A DNA stretch of 64,000 bases from Marinomonas algarum (GTDB lineage Bacteria; Pseudomonadota; Gammaproteobacteria; Pseudomonadales; Marinomonadaceae): contig NZ_JAJATW010000002.1 of NCBI RefSeq assembly GCF_020532605.1, positions 186,001-250,000 on the forward strand. The letters are read 5' to 3'. Numbering within the stretch: the first letter of the stretch is position 1; every line of letters starts with the position of its first letter. The position numbers and the translations under genes were made by a program. The notes beneath the pieces are model-generated. The model did not search any database, was not told where the DNA came from, and saw only the letters and a program-made list of their open reading frames with translations. Shown here one piece after another: positions 1 through 9,497 of this stretch.

Positions 1-129
1 TGCCTTACCAACATAGAGCAACTCCCCTAACTTATCGTACATTCGATAAACGCCAGGACGAGTCGTTAAATTGCTGACAAAATGCTTAGGATCAAATTCT
101 AAAGGACTCAAATCAACCTCGAGTGTCAT
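1..129 (-). CDS. uvrC: UvrABC system protein C, N-terminal fragment
   Basis: Nuclease subunit of UvrABC nucleotide excision repair. Only the first 43 codons are inside the window; the gene continues past the left edge. The fragment carries the start of the GIY-YIG nuclease domain: TRPGVYRMYD followed by GELLYVGKA, as in the family. The ATG at 129 directly abuts the stop codon of the upstream gacA homologue, so the two are almost certainly co-transcribed and translationally coupled. gacA(uvrY)-uvrC is a conserved pair in gammaproteobacteria, which supports both calls. Confidence 0.93.
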   Translation of the reverse strand, partial: MTLEVDLSPLEFDPKHFVSNLTTRPGVYRMYDKLGELLYVGKA

Positions 130-771
130 CTAACCCATACCAAGCACACGATAGCGTATGGCCAGTCGAATCAACTCCACATCACTGTCTATGTTTAATT
201 TAGAAAAAATACGAGAACGAAAGGTGCTCACCGTTTTAGGACTCACTTTCAGACTGACGGCAATCTCACTGGATTTTTTACCATCAACAATCATTTGCGC
301 CACTTGTAACTCACGATCAGACAGCTGACTTAACGGCGAGCCTTCCCCATCAATCGTGAATTTTGACAGAGCAATCTTTTGTGCCACCGATTGTGAAATA
401 TAATGTTGCCCCTTGGCAACCGTATCAATCGCTTCAACCAGCTCTGACGTATTCGTGCCTTTGGTCAAATACCCCGAAGCCCCCACTTCTAAAAGCTTTA
501 CAGGGTATAAATCGTCCTCTAACGCCGACAAAGCAATCACCTTGATTCGTGGCAAAAGTCGTTTGATTTCTTTGGTGGCACCCAAGCCCCCCATGCCCGG
601 CATGTGAACGTCCATTAGAACGATATCGGGCAACAAGGCTTTCGACTGCGCAATAGCGTCTTCACCACTGTGCACCACACCGACGACGTCAACGCCTTTG
701 ACATCTTGCAGCACTCGACTAATACCATGGCTGACCACATCATGGTCATCAACAATCAGTACTTTTAACAT
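130..771 (-). CDS. gacA: GacA/UvrY-family response regulator
   Basis: NarL/FixJ-type regulator of 213 residues, partner of a GacS/BarA histidine kinase that is not in the window; the family activates CsrB/RsmY-type small RNAs. The receiver domain has acidic residues D8/D9, phospho-acceptor D54 (VLMDVHMPGM) and K104 (YLTKGTN). A LuxR-type helix-turn-helix spans about residues 148-195 (LSDRELQVAQMIVDGKK). The start at 771 is chosen over an in-frame start 45 nt upstream because GGTGAGG lies just before it and the receiver domain begins there. uvrC follows without a gap. Confidence 0.93.
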   Translation of the reverse strand: MLKVLIVDDHDVVSHGISRVLQDVKGVDVVGVVHSGEDAIAQSKALLPDIVLMDVHMPGMGGLGATKEIKRLLPRIKVIALSALEDDLYPVKLLEVGASGYLTKGTNTSELVEAIDTVAKGQHYISQSVAQKIALSKFTIDGEGSPLSQLSDRELQVAQMIVDGKKSSEIAVSLKVSPKTVSTFRSRIFSKLNIDSDVELIRLAIRYRVLGMG

Positions 772-812
772 AATCGCCTCACCAAGCTCTCTCACACGCC
801 CTGTCAACGCTA

Positions 813-836
813 ACAATTGCCTGGCAGGCCAATTGT
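813..836. promoter_or_regulatory. palindrome upstream of gacA
   Basis: Inverted repeat with 7-bp arms ACAATTG and CAATTGT, with an inner CCTG/CAGG pair. It lies 42 nt upstream of the gacA start and downstream of the lambda-P-like gene. There is no T-run, so it is more like an operator than a terminator. The cognate factor is unknown. Confidence 0.3.
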
Positions 837-891
837 CTGGAGCGTCTTGTTATTATCATGATGTTATCGAACAAAGACGAAAAACTCATCG

Positions 892-1701
892 TTATTCTGG
901 AAGTTTTTCGTGGTAACCCATTTCTGCTAGTTTTTTCTGACTTATCTCACGATACCGCTGACGAATGCTCGTGCCTGCTGTTTTTTGTGTGTAATACAAC
1001 AACGGCATCACCCGCTCTTCTGAAACAGCCAAGGTTTTAGAAATATGGCCCGCCAATTCAGTCACATTAAGCGTGCGCTGATTTTCGATCATGACCACTT
1101 TAGGTATTTTCAGTCGCTCTCCGGCAATGACTCGATCGACTATTTTCGTGTAACTTTTTTCAAACAGTGGCCAAGTTGAACGTTCTTCTTCAGACTTTAG
1201 CTTGTACCACCCCACATCAGACGCAGCAAAAAACACCGCGGGGTGACTCCACTTATACTGTAGAGGATCAGAGCGACAGCCGCATGCCTCCAAGTAAGCA
1301 GAACGCGGGTCACGCAAACCGTACGCCTTGTAGGCAGTACTGATAAGCTTTAAAAAATCAGCAATCGTCGGAGGCCAAGGGTGAACTTCTTTGGTACGCT
1401 CGACTGCATGAGCGAGAAGCGGTTCTTGAAAGCCTTTTAGGGCAATTGCCCACTCCCGCTTTGCTAACTTTACCTCGTCTGTTGTACTGTAAGCTGAGGC
1501 AAATTTATGGGTATAAATCGCTTTAAAACGTGCAAACAGCATGTTTACCAGTACGCGTGTTTGTTGCTCTGCCTCGGTTGGCCCAGATTCACGGCCACTG
1601 GCACCATACTCACCAGTCTGTGTCGTGGATGTTGTTGAGGGCGTCGCTAACTTGTTCTCTAGAGGTTTTAGCAAATGTTGAATTGCTTGAGGTTCCTTCA
1701 T
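892..1701 (-). CDS. lambda P-like replication protein (candidate helicase loader)
   Basis: 269 residues. The segment from about residue 52 (NMLFARFKAIY, then KREWAIALKGF, HPWPPTIADFLKL) looks like the replication protein P family, whose phage founder brings DnaB helicase to the origin. The first 50 residues are low-complexity (PSTTSTTQT). It is translated downstream of, and overlaps by 92 nt, the DnaT-like gene; a start at the internal Met54 (1542) would remove the overlap, so the start is uncertain. No phage structural, integrase or lysis genes are near, and the flanks are core genes, which argues for a domesticated gene. Family assignment is by eye. Confidence 0.6.
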   Translation of the reverse strand: MKEPQAIQHLLKPLENKLATPSTTSTTQTGEYGASGRESGPTEAEQQTRVLVNMLFARFKAIYTHKFASAYSTTDEVKLAKREWAIALKGFQEPLLAHAVERTKEVHPWPPTIADFLKLISTAYKAYGLRDPRSAYLEACGCRSDPLQYKWSHPAVFFAASDVGWYKLKSEEERSTWPLFEKSYTKIVDRVIAGERLKIPKVVMIENQRTLNVTELAGHISKTLAVSEERVMPLLYYTQKTAGTSIRQRYREISQKKLAEMGYHEKLPE

Positions 1702-2416
1702 ATGAAGACCGATCCGATTGTTTGTACTGCCACTGACGTTTTACGTATTTAAAAAATTCACTGTTCCAAGTTCTGACGTTTTTGCGTTGCTCTTTGATAC
1801 GCAATAAAAATTCAGTTTGTAATGATAAAGCGAATTCACGGGCAATTCCCGCTTGTGCGATTTGCTCCAATGTTGCCTCTTCAGGCTGCCATTGATCAGG
1901 TTGTCGAGCCCGCTCTTTTTGCTCTAAATATAAATCAAAATCCGTTACACCACGACGATCATTGACCACAGGGGGCGACGACGGCACATCAAACTGACGA
2001 GCTGATTGCTTAGGAGGCTGACTTTTTGCTTGAGGTGTAAATTCCTCTTGTTTTTCCCGAGACGCCTTTTGCATACGATCCATTTTCGCCATCAACGGCT
2101 CATCTTTAGGCGGCGCCTCTGATGCACCATTCGGCGCAGTCGCTGCTTTTTTAGAGGCCAATTGAATTTCCAATAAGTCGTCTTTGCGCTGAAAAACGAT
2201 CAACTGGCTCAATTGCAAATTGGACAATAAACGCATAAGGATAGGCAATGTCCAAAAAGGCAACTGTGCACTCAAGCGACTCGCCTCTATTCGCATCGCA
2301 TTTGATCCGATCAGGTACGCTTGCTGCTTAAGAAAGGTCAACAATACCGTTTCTTCTAGACCGATTTGAGTCGCCATCGAAAAGGATATCGGTAAAGAGT
2401 AATCGTTATCCAACAT
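1610..2416 (-). CDS. DnaT-like primosomal / replication protein
   Basis: 268 residues. Residues 1-90 resemble a winged-helix domain (QLPFWTLPILMRLLSNLQLS), as in replication initiators and DnaD/DnaT-type proteins. A proline/lysine-rich linker follows. Residues of about 160-225 match the DnaT C-terminal ssDNA-binding domain: WQPEEATLEQIAQAGI, then EFLLRIKEQ and WNSEFFKYVKRQW. The start at 2416 has GTGAGG five bases upstream and is preferred to in-frame codons up to 2473. The lambda-P-like gene follows with an overlap, so the two products probably act together in helicase loading or replication restart. Exact role is inferred. Confidence 0.6.
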   Translation of the reverse strand: MLDNDYSLPISFSMATQIGLEETVLLTFLKQQAYLIGSNAMRIEASRLSAQLPFWTLPILMRLLSNLQLSQLIVFQRKDDLLEIQLASKKAATAPNGASEAPPKDEPLMAKMDRMQKASREKQEEFTPQAKSQPPKQSARQFDVPSSPPVVNDRRGVTDFDLYLEQKERARQPDQWQPEEATLEQIAQAGIAREFALSLQTEFLLRIKEQRKNVRTWNSEFFKYVKRQWQYKQSDRSSYEGTSSNSTFAKTSREQVSDALNNIHDTDW

Positions 2417-2648
2417 AAACCTCACTTCATTTATATAGAACAATAGTTTATCAAAAGGCATCATCAGAAGCACGACAACCTTCGTCTTCCCCTCCTTCTA
2501 TCTGAGACATTTTCATGACGCTTTTATAAAGGTTTCTAACACTGTCTTTACTAAGATAAAGGCGTACTGACACAAATGCCGCTTGAAGTTTGGAACTTTC
2601 AACCGCATATTAAGTCTACCGATGACATAAAATTTGAAGGAGAACACC

Positions 2649-3302
2649 ATGCGTTATACTGAAGCCCTTTCGACGCAATCGTCACAAGCGGCAAACAAAA
2701 CGCTCCGTAATACCTACGGTTTGTTGTCGCTCACACTCTTGTTTAGTGCTTTCACGGCAGGATTGAGCATGGCTCTAAACCTGCCACACCCTGGGTTAAT
2801 TTTGACCCTAGTGGGTTTTTATGGCCTGTTGTTTTTGACACATAAATTTAAAAACAGTGCCGTTGGTATCTTGTGTGTGTTTGCACTCACAGGGTTTATG
2901 GGGCTCACACTTGGTCCTATCCTCAGTATGTACATGAACATGACAAACGGTGCGAGCTTAATCATGAGCGCCCTAGGCATTACTGGCTTGTCTTTCTTAG
3001 GCTTGTCTGCTTACGCTTTGGTGTCTAAAAGAGATTTTAGCTTTTTAAATGGCTTCATCACCGTGGGCTTTTTTGTTCTGCTATTCGCTGTGATCGCGGG
3101 CTTCTTTGTTCAAATGCCAGCCTTGCAGATCTTTATCTCTGCAGGTTTTGCCCTGTTTTCTGCCGCCATTATCTTATTGCAAACCAATCAAATCGTTCGT
3201 GGTGGTGAAACCAATTACATCGTGGCAACCGTGAACTTGTATGTCTCTTTGTACAACATGTTCCTAAGCATCTTGTCATTGTTGGGCATGGCGCGTGATT
3301 AA
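2649..3302 (+). CDS. yccA: Bax inhibitor-1 / YccA family membrane protein
   Basis: 217-residue integral membrane protein with seven hydrophobic segments, starting at about residue 25 (TYGLLSLTLLFSAFTAGLS) and ending in a helix near the C-terminus. The E. coli homologue YccA is an FtsH substrate and modulator; the superfamily includes calcium-leak channels. The start at 2649 follows AAGGAG; an in-frame codon 15 nt upstream is less likely. It precedes the tus genes, as yccA neighbours tusE in E. coli. A strong terminator follows. Confidence 0.9.
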   Translation: MRYTEALSTQSSQAANKTLRNTYGLLSLTLLFSAFTAGLSMALNLPHPGLILTLVGFYGLLFLTHKFKNSAVGILCVFALTGFMGLTLGPILSMYMNMTNGASLIMSALGITGLSFLGLSAYALVSKRDFSFLNGFITVGFFVLLFAVIAGFFVQMPALQIFISAGFALFSAAIILLQTNQIVRGGETNYIVATVNLYVSLYNMFLSILSLLGMARD

Positions 3303-3319
3303 TCACTTGCCTACTTTTG

Positions 3320-3347
3320 AAAAAGGCCGCTGACTGCGGCCTTTTTT
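3320..3347 (+). terminator. rho-independent terminator after yccA
   Basis: Stem AGGCCGC / GCGGCCT with a 5-nt loop and a run of six T. It separates yccA from tusD. Confidence 0.85.
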
Positions 3348-3466
3348 ATGTGTAAAATTTGACCCTAATAGCACATACCCTAAACCTCACCGACCCATCG
3401 TATTCTGTTAGGTGGTGGTTTTAATGTGATGGCTTTAATGTAACGGTTTTAAAAAGGTGACACCCA

Positions 3467-3859
3467 ATGCAATACACGCTACTGATCACTGGCTCACCCT
3501 ATCAAAGTAAGGCTTGCCACTCAGCTCTTCGATTTGTAAAAGCCGCTGTTGCCGCGCACCCAAACAGCATCAAGGGCGTGTTTTTTTACGAAGATGCGGT
3601 ACTCCTTGCAAACGCCTTATCTCAACCCCCTAGGGACGAATACAACCTCACCCAGGCTTGGCAAGAGTTAGCCGTCAGTAACAACTTTCCTCTCTATGTC
3701 TGCATTGCAGCCTCTGTGAGAAGAGGTATCTTAAGTGAAAGCGAAAGCCAGCGTTATGAGCAAAGTCAGCACTCCTTAGCCGAACACTTTCAGCTAGAAG
3801 GTTTAGGCACTCTCGTTGACCTCATTAACACCACCGATAAAATCATCCAGTTTAAATAG
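3467..3859 (+). CDS. tusD: sulfurtransferase complex subunit TusD
   Basis: 130 residues, DsrE-like fold. Accepts persulfide sulfur from TusA and passes it to TusE for the 2-thio modification of wobble uridine by MnmA, which is also encoded in this window (19856-20986). The catalytic cysteine is C79 in PLYVCIAASVRRGI. First gene of a tight tusDCBE operon; tusC starts 4 nt after the stop. Confidence 0.93.
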   Translation: MQYTLLITGSPYQSKACHSALRFVKAAVAAHPNSIKGVFFYEDAVLLANALSQPPRDEYNLTQAWQELAVSNNFPLYVCIAASVRRGILSESESQRYEQSQHSLAEHFQLEGLGTLVDLINTTDKIIQFK

Positions 3860-3863
3860 CATT

Positions 3864-4232
3864 ATGAAAAACACCTTAATCCACCTAAACAGCAGCCCTT
3901 ATACAGGCTTAGCCTGCAAAGAAGGGCTAGACTTAGCGCTAGTGCTGGCGACGTTTGAGCAAGCGGTCGATCTTTGTGTCTCCGGTCCAGCACTGGCTTT
4001 ACTGACGTTAAACCAGCAACCCGATGCATTACACGGAAAGAACCTACATAAGCTATTAGAAGGGCTAGAATTCTATGATATTGATAATGTGTATATAGAA
4101 CGCTCTGAAACAGAACATCCTGGAGCAAAAAACGCTGAACTGGCTCAAAACACGTGGTCCGGTGTAACAGCGCTGAACACGCAACAATGGCAAAGGCTCT
4201 TTTCCCAATACCAACAAGTTTTTCGGTTTTAA
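3864..4232 (+). CDS. tusC: sulfurtransferase complex subunit TusC
   Basis: 122 residues, DsrF-like. Structural subunit of the TusBCD hexamer, without the catalytic cysteine of TusD. The N-terminus NTLIHLNSSPY and the central EQAVDLCVSGPALALL strand-helix fit the family. The ATG at 3864 is chosen because it starts the fold directly after tusD; longer readings overlap tusD. Second gene of tusDCBE. Confidence 0.88.
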   Translation: MKNTLIHLNSSPYTGLACKEGLDLALVLATFEQAVDLCVSGPALALLTLNQQPDALHGKNLHKLLEGLEFYDIDNVYIERSETEHPGAKNAELAQNTWSGVTALNTQQWQRLFSQYQQVFRF

Positions 4233-4234
4233 TT

Positions 4235-4522
4235 ATGCAGCTCCACCAAATCAACCAGTCAGAATATCCAGTGTCATTAGAGACGCTTTGGCAAAACAGC
4301 CTTCAAGTCGGCGATCAAGTTATGCTGATTGAAGAAGGCGTTTTACGTTTAACCCAAGATAGCCAGGCCATGCAAACACTGATCAAAGAAAAAAATGTAA
4401 CCCTCTATTACTTGCAAAGCGATGCACTCGCCTATGGCTTGTCCCCTAGCATCGGCACTCCGCTATCAGACGCTGAATGGGTGACTTTGACTTTTCAAGC
4501 GGAAAAAAACATAAGCTGGTAA
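4235..4522 (+). CDS. tusB: sulfurtransferase complex subunit TusB
   Basis: 95 residues, DsrH-like, the usual length for TusB. MQLHQINQSEYP at the N-terminus and GDQVMLIEEGV fit the family. It completes the TusBCD complex. The start at 4235 lies 3 nt after the tusC stop; longer readings would overlap tusC by about 80 nt and add no family sequence. Confidence 0.87.
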   Translation: MQLHQINQSEYPVSLETLWQNSLQVGDQVMLIEEGVLRLTQDSQAMQTLIKEKNVTLYYLQSDALAYGLSPSIGTPLSDAEWVTLTFQAEKNISW

Positions 4523-4529
4523 CAACAGA

Positions 4530-4844
4530 ATGAATCAACCACGACTAGACGAAGAAGGCTATTTGTTGAACCTTGCCGACTGGACGCCAGAGTTAGCAGG
4601 ACAACTAGCGAGCGATGTCGATATTGAAATGACCGACGCCCATTGGGAAATCATTTATTTATTACGTGATTTTTATCAAGAATTTGAAGTGTCGCCTGCC
4701 ATGCGCCCTTTAGTAAAAGCGGTTAGCAAGAAACTGGGGGCAGAAAAAGGGCGGAGCATATACCTAATGACACTGTTCCCAGGCAGTCCACCCAAACTGG
4801 CAGCAAAAATCGCAGGCTTGCCTAAGCCTGCGAATTGCTTGTAA
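4530..4844 (+). CDS. tusE: sulfur relay protein TusE (DsrC family)
   Basis: 104 residues. Takes persulfide from TusD and delivers it to MnmA for s2U34 synthesis. The diagnostic C-terminal arm is present: GLPKPANCL with the swinging-arm cysteine at position 103, next to last. The second cysteine of true dissimilatory DsrC is absent, which supports TusE. Last gene of tusDCBE. Confidence 0.93.
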   Translation: MNQPRLDEEGYLLNLADWTPELAGQLASDVDIEMTDAHWEIIYLLRDFYQEFEVSPAMRPLVKAVSKKLGAEKGRSIYLMTLFPGSPPKLAAKIAGLPKPANCL

Positions 4845-4879
4845 CCCAGCAATGACTCTCGATGCATCGCTATCGGGGG

Positions 4880-5626
4880 TTATTTGTACTTTCCGTACCA
4901 CTCAAGCTTACTCTGTAAGGTAACGATTTCACCGATAATCAGCAAAGCAGGCGATTTTACTTCATTCTGTGTCGCTACCTCGTACACCTCTTTAATGGTG
5001 GAGGTGAAAACACGTTGTTCGCTAGTGGTCCCCTTTTCCACTACGGCCACAGGCATAGACGGCACCATACCAAACCGAATTAAAGATTGACTGATCTCTT
5101 GTAGGCCAGTGAGCCCCATATAGATCACCAAGGTTTGAGCAGGATGAACTAACTCTTCCCAAGGCAGATCGGTTGTGCCGTTTTTCAAGTGCCCAGTTAA
5201 AAAACGTACGGATTGTGCGTAGTCACGATGCGTGAGTGGAATCCCCGCGTAGGCAGCACACCCTGCTGCGGCCGTCACACCGGGAATAACCTCAAAAGGC
5301 ACACCCTCTTCAATTAACTCTTCCAGCTCTTCTCCACCACGGCCAAAAATAAAAGGGTCCCCTCCTTTAAGTCGAACCACCCTATTACCGGCTTTCGCCT
5401 TAGCGACCAATAAACTGTTGATTTCCTCTTGGGGCAAACTGTGTAACGATTTTGCCTTACCGACGTATTTTTTCTCAGCGGTATCTGGAATGAGGTCAAT
5501 AATCTCTTTCCCCACTAACCTGTCATACAACACGACATCTGCCATAGTAAGCAAACGATGCGCTTTTAATGTTAATAACTCTGGGTCACCAGGACCCGCA
5601 CCAATCAAATAGACCTTGCCCGTCAT
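4880..5626 (-). CDS. cobA: uroporphyrinogen-III C-methyltransferase (SUMT)
   Basis: 248 residues, single-domain SUMT: makes precorrin-2 from uroporphyrinogen III with two S-adenosylmethionine. It has the N-terminal [15 protein letters not shown] loop, [17 protein letters not shown] and [20 protein letters not shown]. It lacks the dehydrogenase/ferrochelatase part of CysG. Precorrin-2 serves sirohaem and cobalamin; cobB and a chelatase at the right edge suggest at least partial cobalamin synthesis. It lies downstream of serS, separated by a terminator. Confidence 0.93.
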   Translation of the reverse strand: MTGKVYLIGAGPGDPELLTLKAHRLLTMADVVLYDRLVGKEIIDLIPDTAEKKYVGKAKSLHSLPQEEINSLLVAKAKAGNRVVRLKGGDPFIFGRGGEELEELIEEGVPFEVIPGVTAAAGCAAYAGIPLTHRDYAQSVRFLTGHLKNGTTDLPWEELVHPAQTLVIYMGLTGLQEISQSLIRFGMVPSMPVAVVEKGTTSEQRVFTSTIKEVYEVATQNEVKSPALLIIGEIVTLQSKLEWYGKYK

Positions 5627-5650
5627 ATTCTGTTGTTCCGACTAAAAAAT

Positions 5651-5676
5651 AAAAAAGCTTCCTGAGAAGCTTTTTT
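5651..5676 (-). terminator. terminator between serS and cobA
   Basis: Stem AAGCTTC / GAAGCTT with A- and T-runs on both sides; on the minus strand it follows serS and precedes cobA, so cobA probably needs readthrough or its own promoter. Confidence 0.8.
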
Positions 5677-5731
5677 ATTCAGTTAATTTTATACACCCTA
5701 TCCTTAGGCGTTGGCGTATTTTTACTGTCGT

Positions 5732-7459
<1,728 letters not shown>

Positions 7460-7463
<4 letters not shown>

Positions 7464-8833
7464 GCTTGCTCTCCGCCTGGATCCCATGTCGGAGAATCAC
7501 CGCTTTTACTGTAGCGTTTTAGCGGACTTTGTTTATCTAATTCCGACAACCACCCCAGTTTATCGGTTATCTTCTTCTCCAAACCACGGTCTGTCGGCTG
7601 ATAATAGCTCGTACCAACGAGGGCTTCAGGCAAATAATGCTCACCAGCAGCATAAGCATGGTCTTCGTTATGTGCGTAACGATACTCTTCACCATGACCC
7701 ATCTCTTTTGCTAATGCGGTTGGTGCGTTACGCAAATGGTTCGGCACATCATAGCTCGGCTGTGCTGCAACGTCGCTCATGGCTTGGTTAAACGCTTTGT
7801 AAACAGCATTACTTTTAGGAGCACAGGCCATATAAACAGCCGCTTGAGCAATGGCGCGATTACCTTCACCCGGCCCAACCCGCTCAAACACATCCCATGC
7901 ATTCAAACCAATTTGTAAGGCTCTAGGATCAGCGTTGCCAATGTCTTCAGACGCAATCGCCAATAGACGACGTGCAATGTACAGAGGGTCACAACCACCA
8001 TCAAGCATACGCGCCATCCAGTACAAGGCGCCATCGGGTGACGAACCTCGTACAGATTTATGAAAAGCGGAAATTTGATCGTAGAACACATCGCCTTTGT
8101 GATCAAAACGACGCAAACGACCACCAAGTACGTCTTCTAATTGATCCTCAGTCACAACATCACCAGGCTCAACCAGATCTGACAAAATTTCCAGAAAATT
8201 CAATCCACGACGAATGTCGCCATCGGCTGCTTGCGCCAATACAGACACGTAATGAGCCTCTATCTGAAGGGGCTTTGAAACTTTGCTCTGATAATCAAGT
8301 GCACGGGTTAAAGCCCGTGTTATCTCTTCGATACTGGGTGTTTTTAAACGGTAAACTCGAGCCCTCGACAACAAGGCAGAGTTCAACTCAAATGCGGGAT
8401 TTTCTGTGGTCGCACCAATAAATAAAAACGTCCCGTCTTCAATAAAGGGCAAAAAGGCGTCTTGTTGGGATTTATTAAAACGGTGTACTTCATCAACAAA
8501 CAACACGGTTTGCGTGCCTTTCATTAGTCGCAGTTGCTTAGCTTTGTCTACCGCTACACGGATATCTTTCACACCAGACATAACGGCTGACAACTCAATA
8601 AACTGCGCATCTAGCGCATTAGATAACAGTTGTGCAAAGGTCGTTTTTCCAACACCTGGCGGCCCCCAGAGAATAAAAGAATGGCAATGCCCCGTTTCTA
8701 CCATGCGCCTCAGAGGCTTACCAGGGCCAACAAGATGCGCCTGACCAATGTAGTCGTCCAAGGTATCCGGTCGCATTCTCGCGGCAAGAGGCTGATACGC
8801 CGATTCAGGAGCCTCTGAAAACAGGTCTTTCAT
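7460..8833 (-). CDS. rarA: replication-associated recombination protein A (AAA+ ATPase)
   Basis: 457 residues. AAA+ ATPase of the RarA/MgsA/WRNIP1 family acting at stalled replication forks. Walker A is [10 protein letters not shown] (about residue 57), Walker [15 protein letters not shown], sensor 1 [11 protein letters not shown]. The C-terminal part has the family MgsA tetramerisation domain ([14 protein letters not shown]). Its start overlaps the lolA stop by one base, and crcB overlaps its own stop. Confidence 0.95.
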
Positions 8834-9465
8834 TATTGTCCTTCTACGATCACATCCACGTAATCGGGAAGATCCAGCACAAAGTTTTCCTTTGCCACCC
8901 CATCATGGGCTTCGATATTTTTAAATTCAATCACCGTCGTTTGGCCAAGTGCATCTAAAATACTCATTGCGCTAATGACGCCATCACGAAACGACAACGT
9001 TAAATTTTGAAACAGATCCTCTTCTCCTTTGGGAGCTAAACGAAACTTTTCTTCACCCAGTATAGTGACCACATAGTGTGGCAGCACGTCAGCAGCCGGT
9101 CGCCCTAACAAGGCCGCAGGCGAGTTACCAACCGCTCCCGCTAAGGGCTTTTTCGTCGCTTGTTCCAAGTCTACATCCCAAATCGTGATGTATTGGCCGT
9201 CAGAGATAATGCGCTGAGAAAAGGGCGTGACACTGTCCCAAACAAATTGATTGGGTTTCGCCAATAGAAAAATGCCTTCGCTAACCTGTAGCTGCTTGCC
9301 CTTATCGTCGTAGGTTACCTGGCGAAATTCACCTTCTATATTGCGGTTCATTTCCAATAGACGCTCAATCGCAGAGGTACTGTCCGTGACATCCGCAGCG
9401 TAAGAGGCGGCCGTTTGAAACAGGATGAGCACAGACACAGCCAGTGTCGCAATTGCTTTATTCAT
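8833..9465 (-). CDS. lolA: outer-membrane lipoprotein carrier protein LolA
   Basis: 210 residues. Periplasmic chaperone carrying lipoproteins from LolCDE to LolB. A signal peptide of about 23 residues ends at AASYA-AD. The mature part has [20 protein letters not shown] and [17 protein letters not shown] typical of LolA. Between ftsK and rarA, the conserved gammaproteobacterial place. Confidence 0.93.
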   Translation of the reverse strand: MNKAIATLAVSVLILFQTAASYAADVTDSTSAIERLLEMNRNIEGEFRQVTYDDKGKQLQVSEGIFLLAKPNQFVWDSVTPFSQRIISDGQYITIWDVDLEQATKKPLAGAVGNSPAALLGRPAADVLPHYVVTILGEEKFRLAPKGEEDLFQNLTLSFRDGVISAMSILDALGQTTVIEFKNIEAHDGVAKENFVLDLPDYVDVIVEGQ

Positions 9466-9497
9466 TTACACACTTCTCCATTAACAGACCCAATTAA

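Noticed and set aside
892-2416. Prophage remnant because of lambda-P similarity
   Set aside because: No integrase, structural, lysis or attachment-site features; flanked by gacA-uvrC and yccA-tus core genes; codon use looks like neighbours.
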